NCBI RefSeq assembly: GCF_013141425.1
Contig: NZ_JABFRA010000019.1
Location: forward strand, 1 to 64,000
DNA length: 64,000 bases
Reading direction: 5' to 3'
DNA from: Methylotenera sp.
GTDB lineage: Bacteria; Pseudomonadota; Gammaproteobacteria; Burkholderiales; Methylophilaceae
The translations under genes were made by a program, and so were the position numbers. Every line of letters starts with the position of its first letter. Positions within the stretch are counted from its first letter, which is position 1. The notes under the pieces are model-generated. The model was not told the origin of the DNA. It made no database searches and saw nothing but the letters and a program-made list of their open reading frames with translations. Positions 36,667-48,181 of this stretch are shown piece by piece.

Positions 36667-37569
36667 ATGAATAAGCCCTTATTAGAAACCAACATTCAAA
36701 GCCTAAAACGCATTCATCAAGGTAAAGTACGTGATATCTATGATATTGATGCCCACACCATGCTTTTGGTTAGCACCGATCGGCTATCTGCGTTTGATGT
36801 GATATTACCTACAGGCATTGCCAATAAAGGTGCCATGCTCACGCAAATGGCAAATTTCTGGTTTGATAAACTTCAAAATGTTGTTCCCAATCACTTGACA
36901 GGCATCGATCCAAAAACCGTAGTAAGTGCCCCTGCAGAGCAGGCACAGCTAGGCTCGCGTGCGGTTGTGGTAAAGAAATTAAAAGCATTGCCCATTGAGG
37001 CCATAGTCCGTGGCTATCTGGTTGGTAGCGGCTGGAAAGAATACAAATCCAAAGGTACAGTATGCGGCATTCCATTGCCTGTCGACTTGCAGGAGGCTTC
37101 TAAGTTGCCTAGGCCAATTTTTACACCTTCAAGTAAGGCAGCTGTTGGTGAGCATGATGAAAACATCAGCTTACAGCAATGTGCGGATTTAATTGGCAAA
37201 GATTTGGCGGAGCAGGTGGCTAAAGTTGCCATTGCGCTTTATGAGCAGGCGGCAGAATATGCACTGACTCGTGGCATTATTATTGCTGATACCAAATTTG
37301 AATTTGGTTTGGATGCAAATGGCGTGTTACATGTGATGGATGAGGTATTAACCCCCGATTCATCACGCTTTTGGCCGGCGGATAGCTACGCCGTTGGCAG
37401 CAACCCACCGAGTTACGATAAGCAATTTGTACGTGACTGGTTAGAAAGTACGGGTTGGAATAAAAAAGCACCAGCGCCAGCACTGCCAGAGGAAGTGGCT
37501 AAAAAAACCAGTGAAAAATATATGGAGGCCTTTGAGCGCTTAACAGGCCATCCTTTACGTGTTGATTGA
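36667..37569 (+). CDS. purC: Phosphoribosylaminoimidazolesuccinocarboxamide synthase
   Basis: HQGKVRDIYDID, DRLSAFDVILP, DTKFEFG, DEVLTPDSSRFWP motifs. Confidence 0.97.
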   Translation: MNKPLLETNIQSLKRIHQGKVRDIYDIDAHTMLLVSTDRLSAFDVILPTGIANKGAMLTQMANFWFDKLQNVVPNHLTGIDPKTVVSAPAEQAQLGSRAVVVKKLKALPIEAIVRGYLVGSGWKEYKSKGTVCGIPLPVDLQEASKLPRPIFTPSSKAAVGEHDENISLQQCADLIGKDLAEQVAKVAIALYEQAAEYALTRGIIIADTKFEFGLDANGVLHVMDEVLTPDSSRFWPADSYAVGSNPPSYDKQFVRDWLESTGWNKKAPAPALPEEVAKKTSEKYMEAFERLTGHPLRVD

Positions 37570-37588
37570 GTCTTAAGCAGAGAAAATA

Positions 37589-37879
37589 TTGTCGAGACTA
37601 ATCGCAAAATTAAAATCCATTACCAAGCAGCTTAAGCAAGAGTTTGCGGTTTATCGTTTAGTCCTTAAGCATCCTCAAACACCTTGGATTGCCAAGGCAT
37701 TTTTAGGGTTGGCGGTAGGCTATCTGTTGCTACCTTTCGATTTGATTCCAGACTTTATTCCTGTACTTGGTCAGCTTGACGATGTCGTGATTATTCCAGT
37801 GCTGGTGTATATTGCATTGCTGTTTATTCCACAAGAAATTATTCAAAGCTGCCGCGAAAAGGTGAAATTAACAATTTAG
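37589..37879 (+). CDS. DUF1232 (YkvA-like) small membrane protein (TTG start)
   Basis: WIAKAFLGLAVGYLLLPFDLIPDFIPVLGQLDDVVIIPV motif. Confidence 0.85.
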   Translation: MSRLIAKLKSITKQLKQEFAVYRLVLKHPQTPWIAKAFLGLAVGYLLLPFDLIPDFIPVLGQLDDVVIIPVLVYIALLFIPQEIIQSCREKVKLTI

Positions 37880-37967
37880 TTACAAGCCCATAGTAGGCTT
37901 TCTCAGCAGGCTTGCTATAATTGCGGCTCAAAATTAATCAATACTTTTATTATCTTAGGAATAAGCA

Positions 37968-38516
37968 ATGTCGTTAAATCAAGTGCCAACCGGCAAAGAC
38001 GTCCCAAATGATTTCAATGTAATCATTGAAATCCCAATGCAAGGTGACCCAGTTAAGTATGAAGTAGACAAAGACAGTGGTGCGATCTTTGTTGATCGCT
38101 TCATGGGAACTGCCATGCAATATCCAACCAATTATGGTTATGTGCCACATACACTAGCGGATGATGGCGACCCGGTGGATGTGCTGGTGATGACTCCGGT
38201 AGCATTGATTCCAGGTGTTGTTGTGCGTTGTCGTCCACTTGGCGTATTGTTGATGGAAGACGAAGCGGGTTTAGATGCTAAAGTACTCGCGGTACCTGTA
38301 GAAAAAGTATGTGGTTTATACGGTCACTTAAAAGCGCACACAGATGTATCTGAATGGCGCTTAAATATGATTTCTCACTTTTTTGAGCATTACAAAGATT
38401 TAGACAAAGGTAAATGGGTGAAAATCAATGGTTGGGGCGATATCGACCAAGCCAAAAAAGAAATATTAGATGGCGTTACGAACTACAACAATGCTAAGGT
38501 AAAACCTGCATTCTAA
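37968..38516 (+). CDS. ppa: Inorganic pyrophosphatase (soluble, family I)
   Basis: [38 protein letters not shown] signature. Confidence 0.98.
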   Translation: MSLNQVPTGKDVPNDFNVIIEIPMQGDPVKYEVDKDSGAIFVDRFMGTAMQYPTNYGYVPHTLADDGDPVDVLVMTPVALIPGVVVRCRPLGVLLMEDEAGLDAKVLAVPVEKVCGLYGHLKAHTDVSEWRLNMISHFFEHYKDLDKGKWVKINGWGDIDQAKKEILDGVTNYNNAKVKPAF

Positions 38517-38528
38517 ATAATTAGCTAG

Positions 38529-38557
38529 AAAAAAGGCAGCGCAAGCTGCCTTTTTTG
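38529..38557 (+). terminator. Rho-independent terminator after ppa, possibly bidirectional with the convergent VIT gene
   Basis: AAAAAAGGCAGC-GCAA-GCTGCCTTTTTT stem and T/A tracts. Confidence 0.9.
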
Positions 38558-38614
38558 TGTCGCGAGTTAAGGTCACAAATGTTAAACGGATTTTTAACGA
38601 AAAGCATTTAAAAA

Positions 38615-39307
38615 TTAGGCGGCAACCACACCAAATAAACTGCCCACACCAGCCGTTGCTGCCATGGCTAACGCGCCCCAAAATGCAACTCTTGCCGTTC
38701 CCAGCCAAATGTTTGCCCCACCCGCTTTTGCTGCCAACCCACCCAATAAAGCTAAAAAAGCGAGTGACATGCCAGCAACATAAGGCACGGTATTGGCAGA
38801 AGAAGCAACAAATGCAACCAATAAAGGTAGCGCGGCACCAAGTGCAAATGTGCCCGCTGAAGCAAGAGCTGCTTGCACTGGCCGTGCATTCATGGCTTCA
38901 ATAATGCCTAATTCGTCTCTAGCGTGTGCTGCAAGGGCGTCATGTACGGTCAGTTGCACTGCAACTTGTTTGGCTAGTTCTGGGGTTAAGCCACGGCCGA
39001 TATAGATGCCTGTCAGTTCGTCCAATTCATGTTCGGGCTGTGTGGCAAGCTCTTCGCGCTCACGCGCTAAATCTGCATTTTCAGTATCCGCTTGCGAGCT
39101 TACGGAAACATATTCGCCCGCCGCCATAGACATCGCGCCAGACACCAAACCTGCGACACCTGTAAGCAGAATTGTATCTTGCGTAGCATGGGCTGCTGCA
39201 ACGCCAATAATTAAGCTGGCGGTGGATACGATGCCATCATTTGCGCCTAAGACGGCCGCACGTAACCAGCCAATGCGGTGTGAGCGGTGAAATTCCGAGT
39301 GTCTCAA
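38615..39307 (-). CDS. VIT1/CCC1 family transporter (putative Fe2+/Mn2+)
   Basis: RAAVLGANDGIVSTASLIIGVAAA, GAMSMAAGEYVSVSSQADTE motifs. Confidence 0.93.
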   Translation of the reverse strand: MRHSEFHRSHRIGWLRAAVLGANDGIVSTASLIIGVAAAHATQDTILLTGVAGLVSGAMSMAAGEYVSVSSQADTENADLAREREELATQPEHELDELTGIYIGRGLTPELAKQVAVQLTVHDALAAHARDELGIIEAMNARPVQAALASAGTFALGAALPLLVAFVASSANTVPYVAGMSLAFLALLGGLAAKAGGANIWLGTARVAFWGALAMAATAGVGSLFGVVAA

Positions 39308-39485
39308 AATATTTATCCTAATGAACCAAGTTTTGGTTGAACTTAAAAATTGAAATCAAACGCTATTATAACCTTAGTAAAATTCCAAACCCTGTTTTAT
39401 AAGCGAACTTAATGGTCAAAAGCGCTACAGTTTATTCAAAATAATTTTGCACCTTTCCTTGGTAAATTTTTAAAAAACAAAATAA

Positions 39486-39511
39486 CGAAAGGGAGCCTAG
39501 GCTCCCTTTCG
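39486..39511 (-). terminator. Terminator-like 26-bp perfect palindrome downstream of hppA
   Basis: CGAAAGGGAGCCTAGGCTCCCTTTCG followed on the minus strand by TTATTTTGTTTTTT. Confidence 0.8.
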
Positions 39512-39537
39512 AAGTGCAGAATTCAACTAAAAGTGTT

Positions 39538-41562
39538 TTATGATAATAGCGGCACAATCAATAAAGCCACAATATTGATGATTTTAATCAATGGGTTCAC
39601 TGCTGGGCCTGCAGTGTCTTTGTAGGGGTCACCCACAGTATCGCCAGTGACAGCTGCCTTATGCGCCTCTGAACCTTTACCACCGTGGTTGCCATCTTCG
39701 ATGTATTTCTTGGCGTTATCCCATGCGCCTCCACCAGTACACATGGAGATTGCAACGAATAGCCCTGTCACAATTGTCCCCATTAATAAACCACCTAACG
39801 CTACTGGGCCAAGTAGCAGACCAACAGCAACTGGCACAGCAACTGGCAATAGCGATGGAATCATCATTTCTTTAATTGCGGCTGTAGTAAGCATGTCTAC
39901 CGCTTTGCCATATTCTGGTTTAGCAGTGCCTTCCATAATGCCTTTGATGTCGCGGAACTGACGACGCACTTCTTCAACCACAGCGCCCGCTGCACGTCCA
40001 ACCGCTTCCATCGCCATGGCAGCGAATAAGAATGGAATTAAGCCGCCGATAAATAAGCCGATAATAACCATGGGATCGCTTAAGTCAAATTTAACGTCAA
40101 TACCAGCACCTTGTAGTTTGTGTGTGTAATCAGCAAACAACACCAACGCAGCCAAACCAGCAGAACCAATCGCATAGCCTTTTGTAACGGCTTTGGTGGT
40201 GTTTCCAACGGCGTCTAATGGGTCAGTCACGTCGCGAACTTCCGCTGGTAGACCAGCCATTTCTGCAATACCGCCTGCATTATCAGTAATTGGGCCGTAA
40301 GCATCCAGCGCTACAACGATACCCGCCATACTCAACATTGAAGTTGCAGCAATGGCGATGCCATATAAGCCGCCTAAGAAATGCGATAAGTAAATAGCAA
40401 GGCATACGGAAAGCACCGGCCATGCTGTGGATTTCATCGAAATGCCAATGCCGGCAATGATGTTGGTCGCATGACCCGTTGTAGAGGCCTGTGCAACATG
40501 CCGAACGGGCGCGTAATCTGTACCTGTGTAGTATTCCGTAATCCATACCAAAGCGGCTGTTAAAACCAAGCCTACAGCACAGGCTCCAAATAGCTGGTTG
40601 GCTGATACTGTTAAGTCGCCAGCTACCAAACCCTCCGGAAACATTTTTGTAGTGACAAAGTAAAATGCCGCCAATGAAATAGTGCCCGCTACCGCCAAAC
40701 CTTTATACAGCGCTGGCATGACGTTTTTCATGCCAGGCGAGGCCTTAACGAAGAAACAGCCAATGATTGACGCTACAATCGAAACAGCTGCCAGCATGAG
40801 TGGATAAAGTATCGCGCTTGAGTTTGAAACTAATAATCCACCGAGTACCATGGTTGCAATCAAGGTGACGGCATAGGTTTCAAATAAGTCAGCCGCCATG
40901 CCAGCACAGTCGCCAACATTATCGCCCACGTTATCAGCAATTACCGCAGGGTTACGTGGGTCATCTTCAGGAATACCTGCTTCAACTTTGCCGACCAAAT
41001 CCGCACCAACGTCGGCGCCTTTGGTAAAAATACCGCCACCTAAACGGGCAAAGATAGAAATAAGTGATGAGCCAAATGCCAAGCCAATGAGCGGATTAAG
41101 GTCGGTGGCATTGACGCCGCCTAAGAACCAGTAGAAGCCTGCAACGCCTAATAAACCTAGACCAACGACCAGCATGCCTGTGATTGCTCCACCTTTGAAG
41201 GCCACATCCAGTGCTGGTGCAATTCCACCCGTGGCTGCTTGTGCTGTACGTACATTTGCTTTCACTGAAACATTCATACCAATAAAACCACAAGCCCCAG
41301 ATAATACGGCGCCTATGACAAAGCCAATAGCCGTTGTCACGTTGAGAAATATGCCGATGAGAACCGCCAAAACAACCCCAACAAGCGTAATCGCCTTATA
41401 TTGTCGTGCAAGGTAAGCGGCTGCACCTTGTTGAATCGCTTCTGCGATTTCCTGCATACGCGCATTACCTGCGGGCAAGTTGCTAATCCACTTGCTCATT
41501 ACTACGCCATATAACACCGCTAGAAATGCAGCGCCGATGGCTATTATCAATTCAACTGGCAT
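39538..41562 (-). CDS. hppA: Membrane-bound proton-translocating pyrophosphatase, K+-independent signature
   Basis: [57 protein letters not shown] (Lys form). Confidence 0.97.
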   Translation of the reverse strand: MPVELIIAIGAAFLAVLYGVVMSKWISNLPAGNARMQEIAEAIQQGAAAYLARQYKAITLVGVVLAVLIGIFLNVTTAIGFVIGAVLSGACGFIGMNVSVKANVRTAQAATGGIAPALDVAFKGGAITGMLVVGLGLLGVAGFYWFLGGVNATDLNPLIGLAFGSSLISIFARLGGGIFTKGADVGADLVGKVEAGIPEDDPRNPAVIADNVGDNVGDCAGMAADLFETYAVTLIATMVLGGLLVSNSSAILYPLMLAAVSIVASIIGCFFVKASPGMKNVMPALYKGLAVAGTISLAAFYFVTTKMFPEGLVAGDLTVSANQLFGACAVGLVLTAALVWITEYYTGTDYAPVRHVAQASTTGHATNIIAGIGISMKSTAWPVLSVCLAIYLSHFLGGLYGIAIAATSMLSMAGIVVALDAYGPITDNAGGIAEMAGLPAEVRDVTDPLDAVGNTTKAVTKGYAIGSAGLAALVLFADYTHKLQGAGIDVKFDLSDPMVIIGLFIGGLIPFLFAAMAMEAVGRAAGAVVEEVRRQFRDIKGIMEGTAKPEYGKAVDMLTTAAIKEMMIPSLLPVAVPVAVGLLLGPVALGGLLMGTIVTGLFVAISMCTGGGAWDNAKKYIEDGNHGGKGSEAHKAAVTGDTVGDPYKDTAGPAVNPLIKIINIVALLIVPLLS

Positions 41563-41862
41563 ACTTTCTCCCTATCTAAATTTTTATAAACCGTGACTAA
41601 AAAAGAATTTTAGAATTTAAAAATTAAATCAAATTTAAAAATAAAACTAGTGCGAACTACCACGCAAATCTGAATCAAAATCAAGTGTGAAAATATTCAA
41701 AATCGAAGCTCATTACTACATAAATGAATGTAAATAATTTGTAACGACAGGGCATTATTGCACTAATAAGCGTGGCGAACAACTGCTAGATTAAATCGTC
41801 ATGCAACGCGTCGTGGCACAGAAAACAGGCGCAAGAAAAGCGCAATTATGATTGATACTTTT

Positions 41863-42288
41863 TTACTTGGCTTTTGTAGCTAATCTGGCTAGCGCGTCAC
41901 CAAGTGCGGTGCCTGCGAGTTTTTTTGAAAGTTGATTTATCTCATCTGCGGCATGTGTACTGAGTTTTTTGAAGGATTTTGGTTTGGGTAGTGTGCTAGA
42001 TTTCACTTGCACTTTCACCCGAATTGAAGTAACTTCACACCCTTGCTTTTCTAGCTTAATCAACAAGCTAGGGATAAAAAGCTTAAGTTTTGCTGCCACG
42101 GTATTATTGTCAGCAAATACCGTAAATTGTTTGTTTTTAATACGACTTGCATGGCTAAATTGTGCCAAATTATCAGGCGCAATAGTAGCCCAAATTTTTT
42201 GTGCCGATTGAGTTTCATTTGCGTGAACGTTTAGCGCAATAAACTCTGATTGCTTTAGCAATGAACTAAACTGACGCATAATGGCCAA
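41863..42288 (-). CDS. DUF721/DciA-like protein
   Basis: Small basic protein divergent from the M23 peptidase-secA pair; VFADNNTVAAKLKLFIPSLLIKLEKQG. Confidence 0.65.
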   Translation of the reverse strand: MAIMRQFSSLLKQSEFIALNVHANETQSAQKIWATIAPDNLAQFSHASRIKNKQFTVFADNNTVAAKLKLFIPSLLIKLEKQGCEVTSIRVKVQVKSSTLPKPKSFKKLSTHAADEINQLSKKLAGTALGDALARLATKAK

Positions 42289-42320
42289 CCAAAAAAATGT
42301 GAGTGGTGATTAGGACTGCT

Positions 42321-43283
42321 ATGAATATCATCTTTGTCTCAAATAATATGGCGAAAGCGAGAACACTCTCGATGTTGCAAGTGTGTTTAATTGTACTTGG
42401 ACTAATCTTGCTGCCCTTGCTGTTAGTACTTACGCTGATTGTGCCACAGGAGCCCTCAATACAACAAGGTCATAGCTCATCAATTCCTTCAAAACTTAAG
42501 TTTGCTTTTAGCATGAATAATCCGCAGAAGCATTTAGATGCCTATGCCCTACAGCTGGGTGAACTGCAAGCGCGCATCATGCGACTCGATGCGCAAAGTG
42601 AACGCCTAGCCAAGCTTGCAGATGAGAAGAAAGTCGTGCGCGAGAATGCTGCACCTACAAAGCCTAATGCTGAAGTAAGCACCAAAATCAGCTCTGAGAG
42701 TGATGGTCTCGTCACATTAAAATCATCCGTCGCTAATCGAGGAGGCCCTTTGGTGCTAAATGCGCCGATAACCGAACTGGAGCTGCAGAAAAAGATCGCA
42801 GAAACAATGGAAAAAATAGAATTTGATACCGAATATTTAAGTGAAATTGAAGCAAAGTTGTTACAACAAAGTGTTTTAAAAGACATGCTACCCAATAGTA
42901 GCCCGGTGACGGCGGCATTTAATAGTTCAAGTTATGGCTGGCGCATTGACCCATTTAACGGAGATAAAGCCTTTCACGAAGGCTTAGATTTCTCTGCACC
43001 AACCGGAACGCCAATACGTGCCGCAGCAGGTGGTATTGTGACGGCCTCAGAACATTCGCCAGATTATGGTAATATTGTCAAAATTGACCATGGGTCTGGC
43101 TTGGAAACACGCTATGCACATGCATCAAAATTGATGGTTAAAGCTGGAGATCGGGTTGAAAAAGGACAGGTAGTTGCTTTGGTCGGTAGTACAGGACGCT
43201 CTACAGGGGCGCATTTGCATTATGAAATCAGACTAAATGGCAATGCGCTTGACCCAAGAAAATATCTTCATGCCAGTAATTGA
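42321..43283 (+). CDS. M23 family peptidase (LytM domain, membrane anchored)
   Basis: SSYGWRIDPFNGDKAFHEGLDFSAPTGTPIRAAAGG, GRSTGAHLHYEIRLNG. Confidence 0.93.
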   Translation: MNIIFVSNNMAKARTLSMLQVCLIVLGLILLPLLLVLTLIVPQEPSIQQGHSSSIPSKLKFAFSMNNPQKHLDAYALQLGELQARIMRLDAQSERLAKLADEKKVVRENAAPTKPNAEVSTKISSESDGLVTLKSSVANRGGPLVLNAPITELELQKKIAETMEKIEFDTEYLSEIEAKLLQQSVLKDMLPNSSPVTAAFNSSSYGWRIDPFNGDKAFHEGLDFSAPTGTPIRAAAGGIVTASEHSPDYGNIVKIDHGSGLETRYAHASKLMVKAGDRVEKGQVVALVGSTGRSTGAHLHYEIRLNGNALDPRKYLHASN

Positions 43284-43426
43284 ATTAATGAAAGCAAGCC
43301 CCATGTATCTTGCATGAAAAATAACGGAACACGTTCAATAGTCAAAATAACATCACGTTTTGAAATTCAAGTGATTAAACCCCATTCCACTAATTAAAAT
43401 CTACTCAGTCGAAAGTCAGTCATTTC

Positions 43427-46156
43427 ATGATATCCACGTTGTTTAAAAAAATATTTGGTAGCCGTAATGAGCGGTTGGTAAAGCAATACGCGCAAAAAGT
43501 GCAGCAAATAAATGCATTAGAGCCTGCTATACAAGCTTTGTCTGACGATGAGTTAAGGGCAAAAACGGAAGAGTTCAAACAGCGCTATAAAAATGGTGAA
43601 ACTTTAGAACAACTTTTACCAGAAGCCTTTGCGGTAGTGCGTGAAGGTGGTGTGCGTGCACTTGGTATGCGTCATTTTGATGTGCAAATGATCGGCGGCA
43701 TGGTGCTAAATGCAGGCAAGATTGGTGAAATGCGTACAGGAGAAGGTAAAACCTTAGTGGCGACTTTACCTGTGTATTTGAATGCCTTGACTGGCAAAGG
43801 CGTGCATGTAGTGACCGTGAATGACTATCTTGCAAAGCGTGATGCCGAGTGGATGGGTAAACTCTACAACTTTTTAGGTTTGAGCATAGGCATTAATCTT
43901 TCTCAAATGCAAAATGACGCTAAGCGTCTGGCATATGCCGCGGATATTACTTATGGCACGAATAATGAATATGGCTTTGATTATCTACGTGACAACATGG
44001 TGCACGATAAGGAAAGTCGTGTGCAGCGTGGCTTAAACTATGCATTAGTTGATGAGGTCGATTCGATTTTAATTGACGAAGCACGTACGCCATTGATTAT
44101 TTCAGGGCAGGCGGATGACAGTATTGCGCTTTATAACCAAATTAACGCGGTAGCGGCTAAATTAGTTGCGCAAACTGAAGAAGAGGGCGAAGGCGATTTT
44201 TGGGTAGATGAAAAAGCACAAAATGTTGTGTTATCAGAGCAAGGCCATGAACACGCTGAAGGGTTACTAACTGAGGCTGGTCTGCTCGCCGTGGGATCAA
44301 GCCTATATGAAGCTTCTAACATTACCCTAGTACATCACCTTTATGCCTCACTACGTGCACGTAATCTTTACCATCGAGATCAGCACTATGTGGTACGTGA
44401 TGGTGAAGTGACGATCGTCGATGAGATTAACGGCCGTATGATGCCAGGTCGTCGTTGGTCTGATGGCTTGCATCAAGCGGTTGAGGCAAAAGAAGGCGTA
44501 GAGATTCAAAAAGAAAATCAAACACTGGCTTCTATTACCTTCCAAAATTACTTTCGTATGTACGCTAAACTCTCTGGCATGACAGGTACTGCCGATACCG
44601 AGGCCTATGAGTTTAATCAGATTTATGGCTTGGAAACCGTGGTCATTCCAACGCATCGTCCAATGTTGCGTAAAGATAATATGGATAAGGTTTACCGTAC
44701 CGCAAAAGAAAAATATACTGCGGTAATTCTGGATATTAAGGACTGTCAACGCCGTGGTCAGCCAGTATTGGTAGGTACAACTTCCATTGAGAATTCAGAG
44801 CTCATTTCTAAGTTGTTAGATGCAGAAAAGTTGGAGCATCAAGTTCTAAATGCCAAACAACACGAGCGTGAAGCGCATGTCATCGCACAGGCAGGACGTC
44901 CTGGTGTCATTACCATTGCGACCAATATGGCAGGCCGTGGTACGGACATTGTATTGGGTGGTAATCCTGAGACCGATATCGAAGCGGTAAAACACAACGA
45001 AAAATTAAGTGACGCTGAGAAAGAAGCAAAAATAGCCGCGCTTAAAGCCGAGTGGCAAGAACGCCATAACGCGGTGTTGGCGGCTGGTGGCTTGCATATT
45101 GCAGGGACTGAGCGCCATGAATCACGTCGTATCGACAACCAGTTACGTGGCCGCTCTGGCCGTCAGGGTGACGCTGGTTCTAGTCGTTTTTACCTTTCAT
45201 TAGAAGATCAATTGCTACGCATTTTCGCATCTGACCGTGTTTCAGCGATTATGGAAAAACTCAATATGCCAGAAGGTGAAGCCATCGAGCATCCTTGGGT
45301 GACACGCGCCATTGAAAATGCACAGCGTAAGGTTGAAGGTCGTAACTTTGATATTCGTAAGCAATTGCTGGAATATGATGATGTTGCCAATGACCAGCGT
45401 AAAGTGATTTATGAGCAACGCAATGAATTACTGGATGCTGCCGATGTGGGCGAAACAATTAAGGCGATGCGCGAAGATGTATTGGTTAGCCTGATTGCTA
45501 CCCATATTCCACCAAACAGTGTGGAAGAACAATGGGATGTGCCTAGCTTAGAGCGCGAGCTAAAATCGGAAGCTGGCATTGAGATTCCATTGCAACAAAT
45601 GCTGGAAGACAATCCAGATTTACATGAAGAAACTTTACGAGAACGTATCATTGATGCAGCCAATAATGCTTATGTCGCAAAAGAGCTGCAAGCAAGCGCA
45701 GAGGTGATGCGCCAGTTTGAACGTTCCGTAATGTTGCAAAGTTTAGATAATCATTGGCGTGAGCATTTGGCGGGTTTAGATCATTTGCGCCAAGGGATAC
45801 ATTTGCGTTCGTATGCGCAAAAAAATCCCAAACAAGAATATAAGCGAGAAGCATTTGAATTGTTCGAGCGTTTACTCAATACCGTGAAGAGTGAAGTTAC
45901 TAAGGTCACGATGTTGGTGCAAGTGCGCACAGAAGAAGATGTCGAGGCAGTGGAAAAACCAGTTGAATTGGAAAACGTTCATTATCAGCATGCTGATTAT
46001 GACGAGGCTCTTGCCAATCCGCAGTCAGATGATGAAGCATCTTTGCTAGCTAGTGGGCAACCTGTGGTGCGTGAAGGTGTGAAAGTTGGTCGAAATGACC
46101 CATGCCCTTGTGGATCAGGTAAAAAATTTAAACAGTGCCATGGTCAATTGAGTTAA
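43427..46156 (+). CDS. secA: Preprotein translocase ATPase SecA
   Basis: [35 protein letters not shown]-terminal [14 protein letters not shown] zinc site. Confidence 0.99.
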   Translation: MISTLFKKIFGSRNERLVKQYAQKVQQINALEPAIQALSDDELRAKTEEFKQRYKNGETLEQLLPEAFAVVREGGVRALGMRHFDVQMIGGMVLNAGKIGEMRTGEGKTLVATLPVYLNALTGKGVHVVTVNDYLAKRDAEWMGKLYNFLGLSIGINLSQMQNDAKRLAYAADITYGTNNEYGFDYLRDNMVHDKESRVQRGLNYALVDEVDSILIDEARTPLIISGQADDSIALYNQINAVAAKLVAQTEEEGEGDFWVDEKAQNVVLSEQGHEHAEGLLTEAGLLAVGSSLYEASNITLVHHLYASLRARNLYHRDQHYVVRDGEVTIVDEINGRMMPGRRWSDGLHQAVEAKEGVEIQKENQTLASITFQNYFRMYAKLSGMTGTADTEAYEFNQIYGLETVVIPTHRPMLRKDNMDKVYRTAKEKYTAVILDIKDCQRRGQPVLVGTTSIENSELISKLLDAEKLEHQVLNAKQHEREAHVIAQAGRPGVITIATNMAGRGTDIVLGGNPETDIEAVKHNEKLSDAEKEAKIAALKAEWQERHNAVLAAGGLHIAGTERHESRRIDNQLRGRSGRQGDAGSSRFYLSLEDQLLRIFASDRVSAIMEKLNMPEGEAIEHPWVTRAIENAQRKVEGRNFDIRKQLLEYDDVANDQRKVIYEQRNELLDAADVGETIKAMREDVLVSLIATHIPPNSVEEQWDVPSLERELKSEAGIEIPLQQMLEDNPDLHEETLRERIIDAANNAYVAKELQASAEVMRQFERSVMLQSLDNHWREHLAGLDHLRQGIHLRSYAQKNPKQEYKREAFELFERLLNTVKSEVTKVTMLVQVRTEEDVEAVEKPVELENVHYQHADYDEALANPQSDDEASLLASGQPVVREGVKVGRNDPCPCGSGKKFKQCHGQLS

Positions 46157-46169
46157 GCGAGTTTTTTAA

Positions 46170-46361
46170 ATGACAAATGAAGCTGAGTCTGAAGTAGCCT
46201 CTCCCTGTATCGGTGTCTGTGCGGTAGACGAAACTGCAGGTTTATGCCAAGGTTGCTATCGCACCATCGATGAAATTAAAACTTGGTGGGATAAAACAAA
46301 CGCAGAAAAAATCGAATTACTAAAAAGCTTAGAATTAAGAGTTGAGCAAAGTTTTGATTGA
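46170..46361 (+). CDS. DUF1289 family protein
   Basis: SPCIGVCAVDETAGLCQGCYRTIDEIKTWW motif. Confidence 0.85.
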   Translation: MTNEAESEVASPCIGVCAVDETAGLCQGCYRTIDEIKTWWDKTNAEKIELLKSLELRVEQSFD

Positions 46362-46436
46362 ACTAGATTACTTTTTAATTGGATACTTTTAGAAAAATTG
46401 CTAGATCTTTCTTAAAAATGGGTTAAAAAACACACC

Positions 46437-46473
46437 TGCTCTGCGAGCCTTTATTTATAAGGCACGCAGAGCA
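46437..46473 (-). terminator. Second hairpin downstream of the bufC-like gene
   Basis: TGCTCTGCG-A-GCCTT-TATTTAT-AAGGC-A-CGCAGAGCA; minus-strand downstream GGTGTGTTTTTT. Confidence 0.65.
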
Positions 46474-46493
46474 TCGAAAAAAGTTGGTGCAAC

Positions 46494-46531
46494 AAAAAAG
46501 ATGCTTTCTTTATTTAAAGAGCGTCTTTTTT
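46494..46531 (-). terminator. Rho-independent terminator overlapping the 3' end of the bufC-like gene
   Basis: AAAAAAGATGCT-T-TCTTTATTTAAAGA-GCGTCTTTTTT; minus-strand U-tract. Confidence 0.8.
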
Positions 46532-47311
46532 AACGCCTAAAATTACTCCGCTCGCTTTTAGTTCTGTTAGCGTTGTTGCGCCAAATTGTATGATCATCTC
46601 ACTAGAAATTTGTGGGTATACCGAGGCCAATTTTTCCAGGGCAAGTTGGCCTGTCAGAGATTCGTCTCGTAATAGAGTCAGCAAATGAAAAGTGATAGGG
46701 TTGAGTTCCATAAACTTGATTTGGTGGTGAAGGTTACGAAAAACTAGTAAATGACTAGGTACATTCGGTTTTTGTTTTGGCATAAATTTTGGCGAAATCA
46801 GGTGCACGGGGTAGTCATATTGCAACAAAAATAGCGCAGGCGAAAATACAATTGGCCAATCCAATAAGTCGTTAGCATTTGCCTCGATAGTCTCAAAATT
46901 CACTGAGGTATCCTGCACTGAAAGCGCAAGCTCTACCCATTCGTAGTGCATGAATTCCGGTAAAAACGCGGGTAATTTGCGTTCCTTTAAGTTTATGTTA
47001 ACTAGGTGCAGCAAAAACTGCGCAGGAATTTCTCTAAAAAAAGGCGTGCTTGCTTGATGCTCAGCCAAAAAGCCACGCACCAATAGTTGCCACTTATGTT
47101 TGCTAAGAATTTTCTTTGTGACAGGAAAGCAACTCGCTAGCGTGCCTTCGATATTGTTATAGACAATTTCGGTATAGATTGCCATACGTTTGGCTGATAC
47201 TTCGGCCGGCCGAGGCTGATTTTTCGGGTCACGAATATGCTGTGTGAATTGCAGCTGATATGCCTGAAAGTCAGGTAGTTTATCAGGCGATACAGGTGGC
47301 TGATGCGACAT
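46514..47311 (-). CDS. DUF2063 (BufC/HvfC-like) MNIO partner protein
   Basis: RMAIYTEIVYNNIEGTLASCFPVTKKIL typical of DUF2063; downstream of and overlapping the DUF692 gene. Confidence 0.9.
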   Translation of the reverse strand: MSHQPPVSPDKLPDFQAYQLQFTQHIRDPKNQPRPAEVSAKRMAIYTEIVYNNIEGTLASCFPVTKKILSKHKWQLLVRGFLAEHQASTPFFREIPAQFLLHLVNINLKERKLPAFLPEFMHYEWVELALSVQDTSVNFETIEANANDLLDWPIVFSPALFLLQYDYPVHLISPKFMPKQKPNVPSHLLVFRNLHHQIKFMELNPITFHLLTLLRDESLTGQLALEKLASVYPQISSEMIIQFGATTLTELKASGVILGVKKDAL

Positions 47312-48158
47312 TTTTTATCTGCACATATTGCTGTTGAATGGCTGTTATTTTGTCGATTTCAGTGATCAGCGTGGTGAGTGGGGGAATATTGAGGTCGCGC
47401 TCTAATAAGGTTGGGAATACACCAAATTGCTGGTAGGCGGCATGCAATAGTTCCCATACCGGGTCAATAACGGCCTCGCCATGGGTATCTACCAATAAAT
47501 TGGGTGCTTCTTGGTAGTGGCCTGCTACGTGCGCATAAATGATGCGCTCGCTGGGGATTCCGCTTAAGAGCTGATGTGCGTTATAGTTAAAATTAACGCT
47601 ATTCACATAAATATTATTGATGTCTAAATGCAGCCAGCAATCAGATTCTTCAATTACTGCTTTTAAAAAAGTCAGCTCATCCATTTCAGAGATCGGTGCG
47701 GCAACGTAGCTGGAAGCATTTTCGATGCCAATGCGCTGGCCCAGAATATCCTGCGTTTGCTGAATTCGCTGAGCCACGTAATGCACGGCGTCTTCTGTAA
47801 AGGGGATGGGCAGCAAGTCATATAAATAACCACCATCGCTACAAAAACTTAAGTGTTCGGTGTAGAGTGGAATTTCATTCTGCTTTAAAAAGGATTTGAT
47901 CTGATGAATGAACGTCGTATTGAGCGGCTCAGGCCCACCAAGTGATAAGCAAAGTCCGTGGCAAACAATCGGATAGCGAGCGGCAAACCAAGCTAATTGA
48001 TCTTTGTATTTACCTCCTGCACTAATCCAGTTTTCGGGAGCGATTTCAAGAAAATCAATATTTTCGATGATAGCTTGCCCATAAAGCGTTTGGATTTGGG
48101 GTATCAACTCGCGTTTTAGCCCCAAACCCACACCATGAATGTTACTTAATAATGCCAT
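47283..48158 (-). CDS. DUF692 MNIO-type RiPP maturase (BufB/HvfB-like)
   Basis: GVGLGLKRELIPQ, FLEIAPENWISAGGKY, GLCLSLGG, YTEHLSFC, IGIENASSY, LHLDINNIYVN, HVAGHYQEA metal-site motifs. Confidence 0.95.
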   Translation of the reverse strand: MALLSNIHGVGLGLKRELIPQIQTLYGQAIIENIDFLEIAPENWISAGGKYKDQLAWFAARYPIVCHGLCLSLGGPEPLNTTFIHQIKSFLKQNEIPLYTEHLSFCSDGGYLYDLLPIPFTEDAVHYVAQRIQQTQDILGQRIGIENASSYVAAPISEMDELTFLKAVIEESDCWLHLDINNIYVNSVNFNYNAHQLLSGIPSERIIYAHVAGHYQEAPNLLVDTHGEAVIDPVWELLHAAYQQFGVFPTLLERDLNIPPLTTLITEIDKITAIQQQYVQIKNVASATCIA

Positions 48159-48181
48159 TTAAAAAAATTACAACGTGGACA

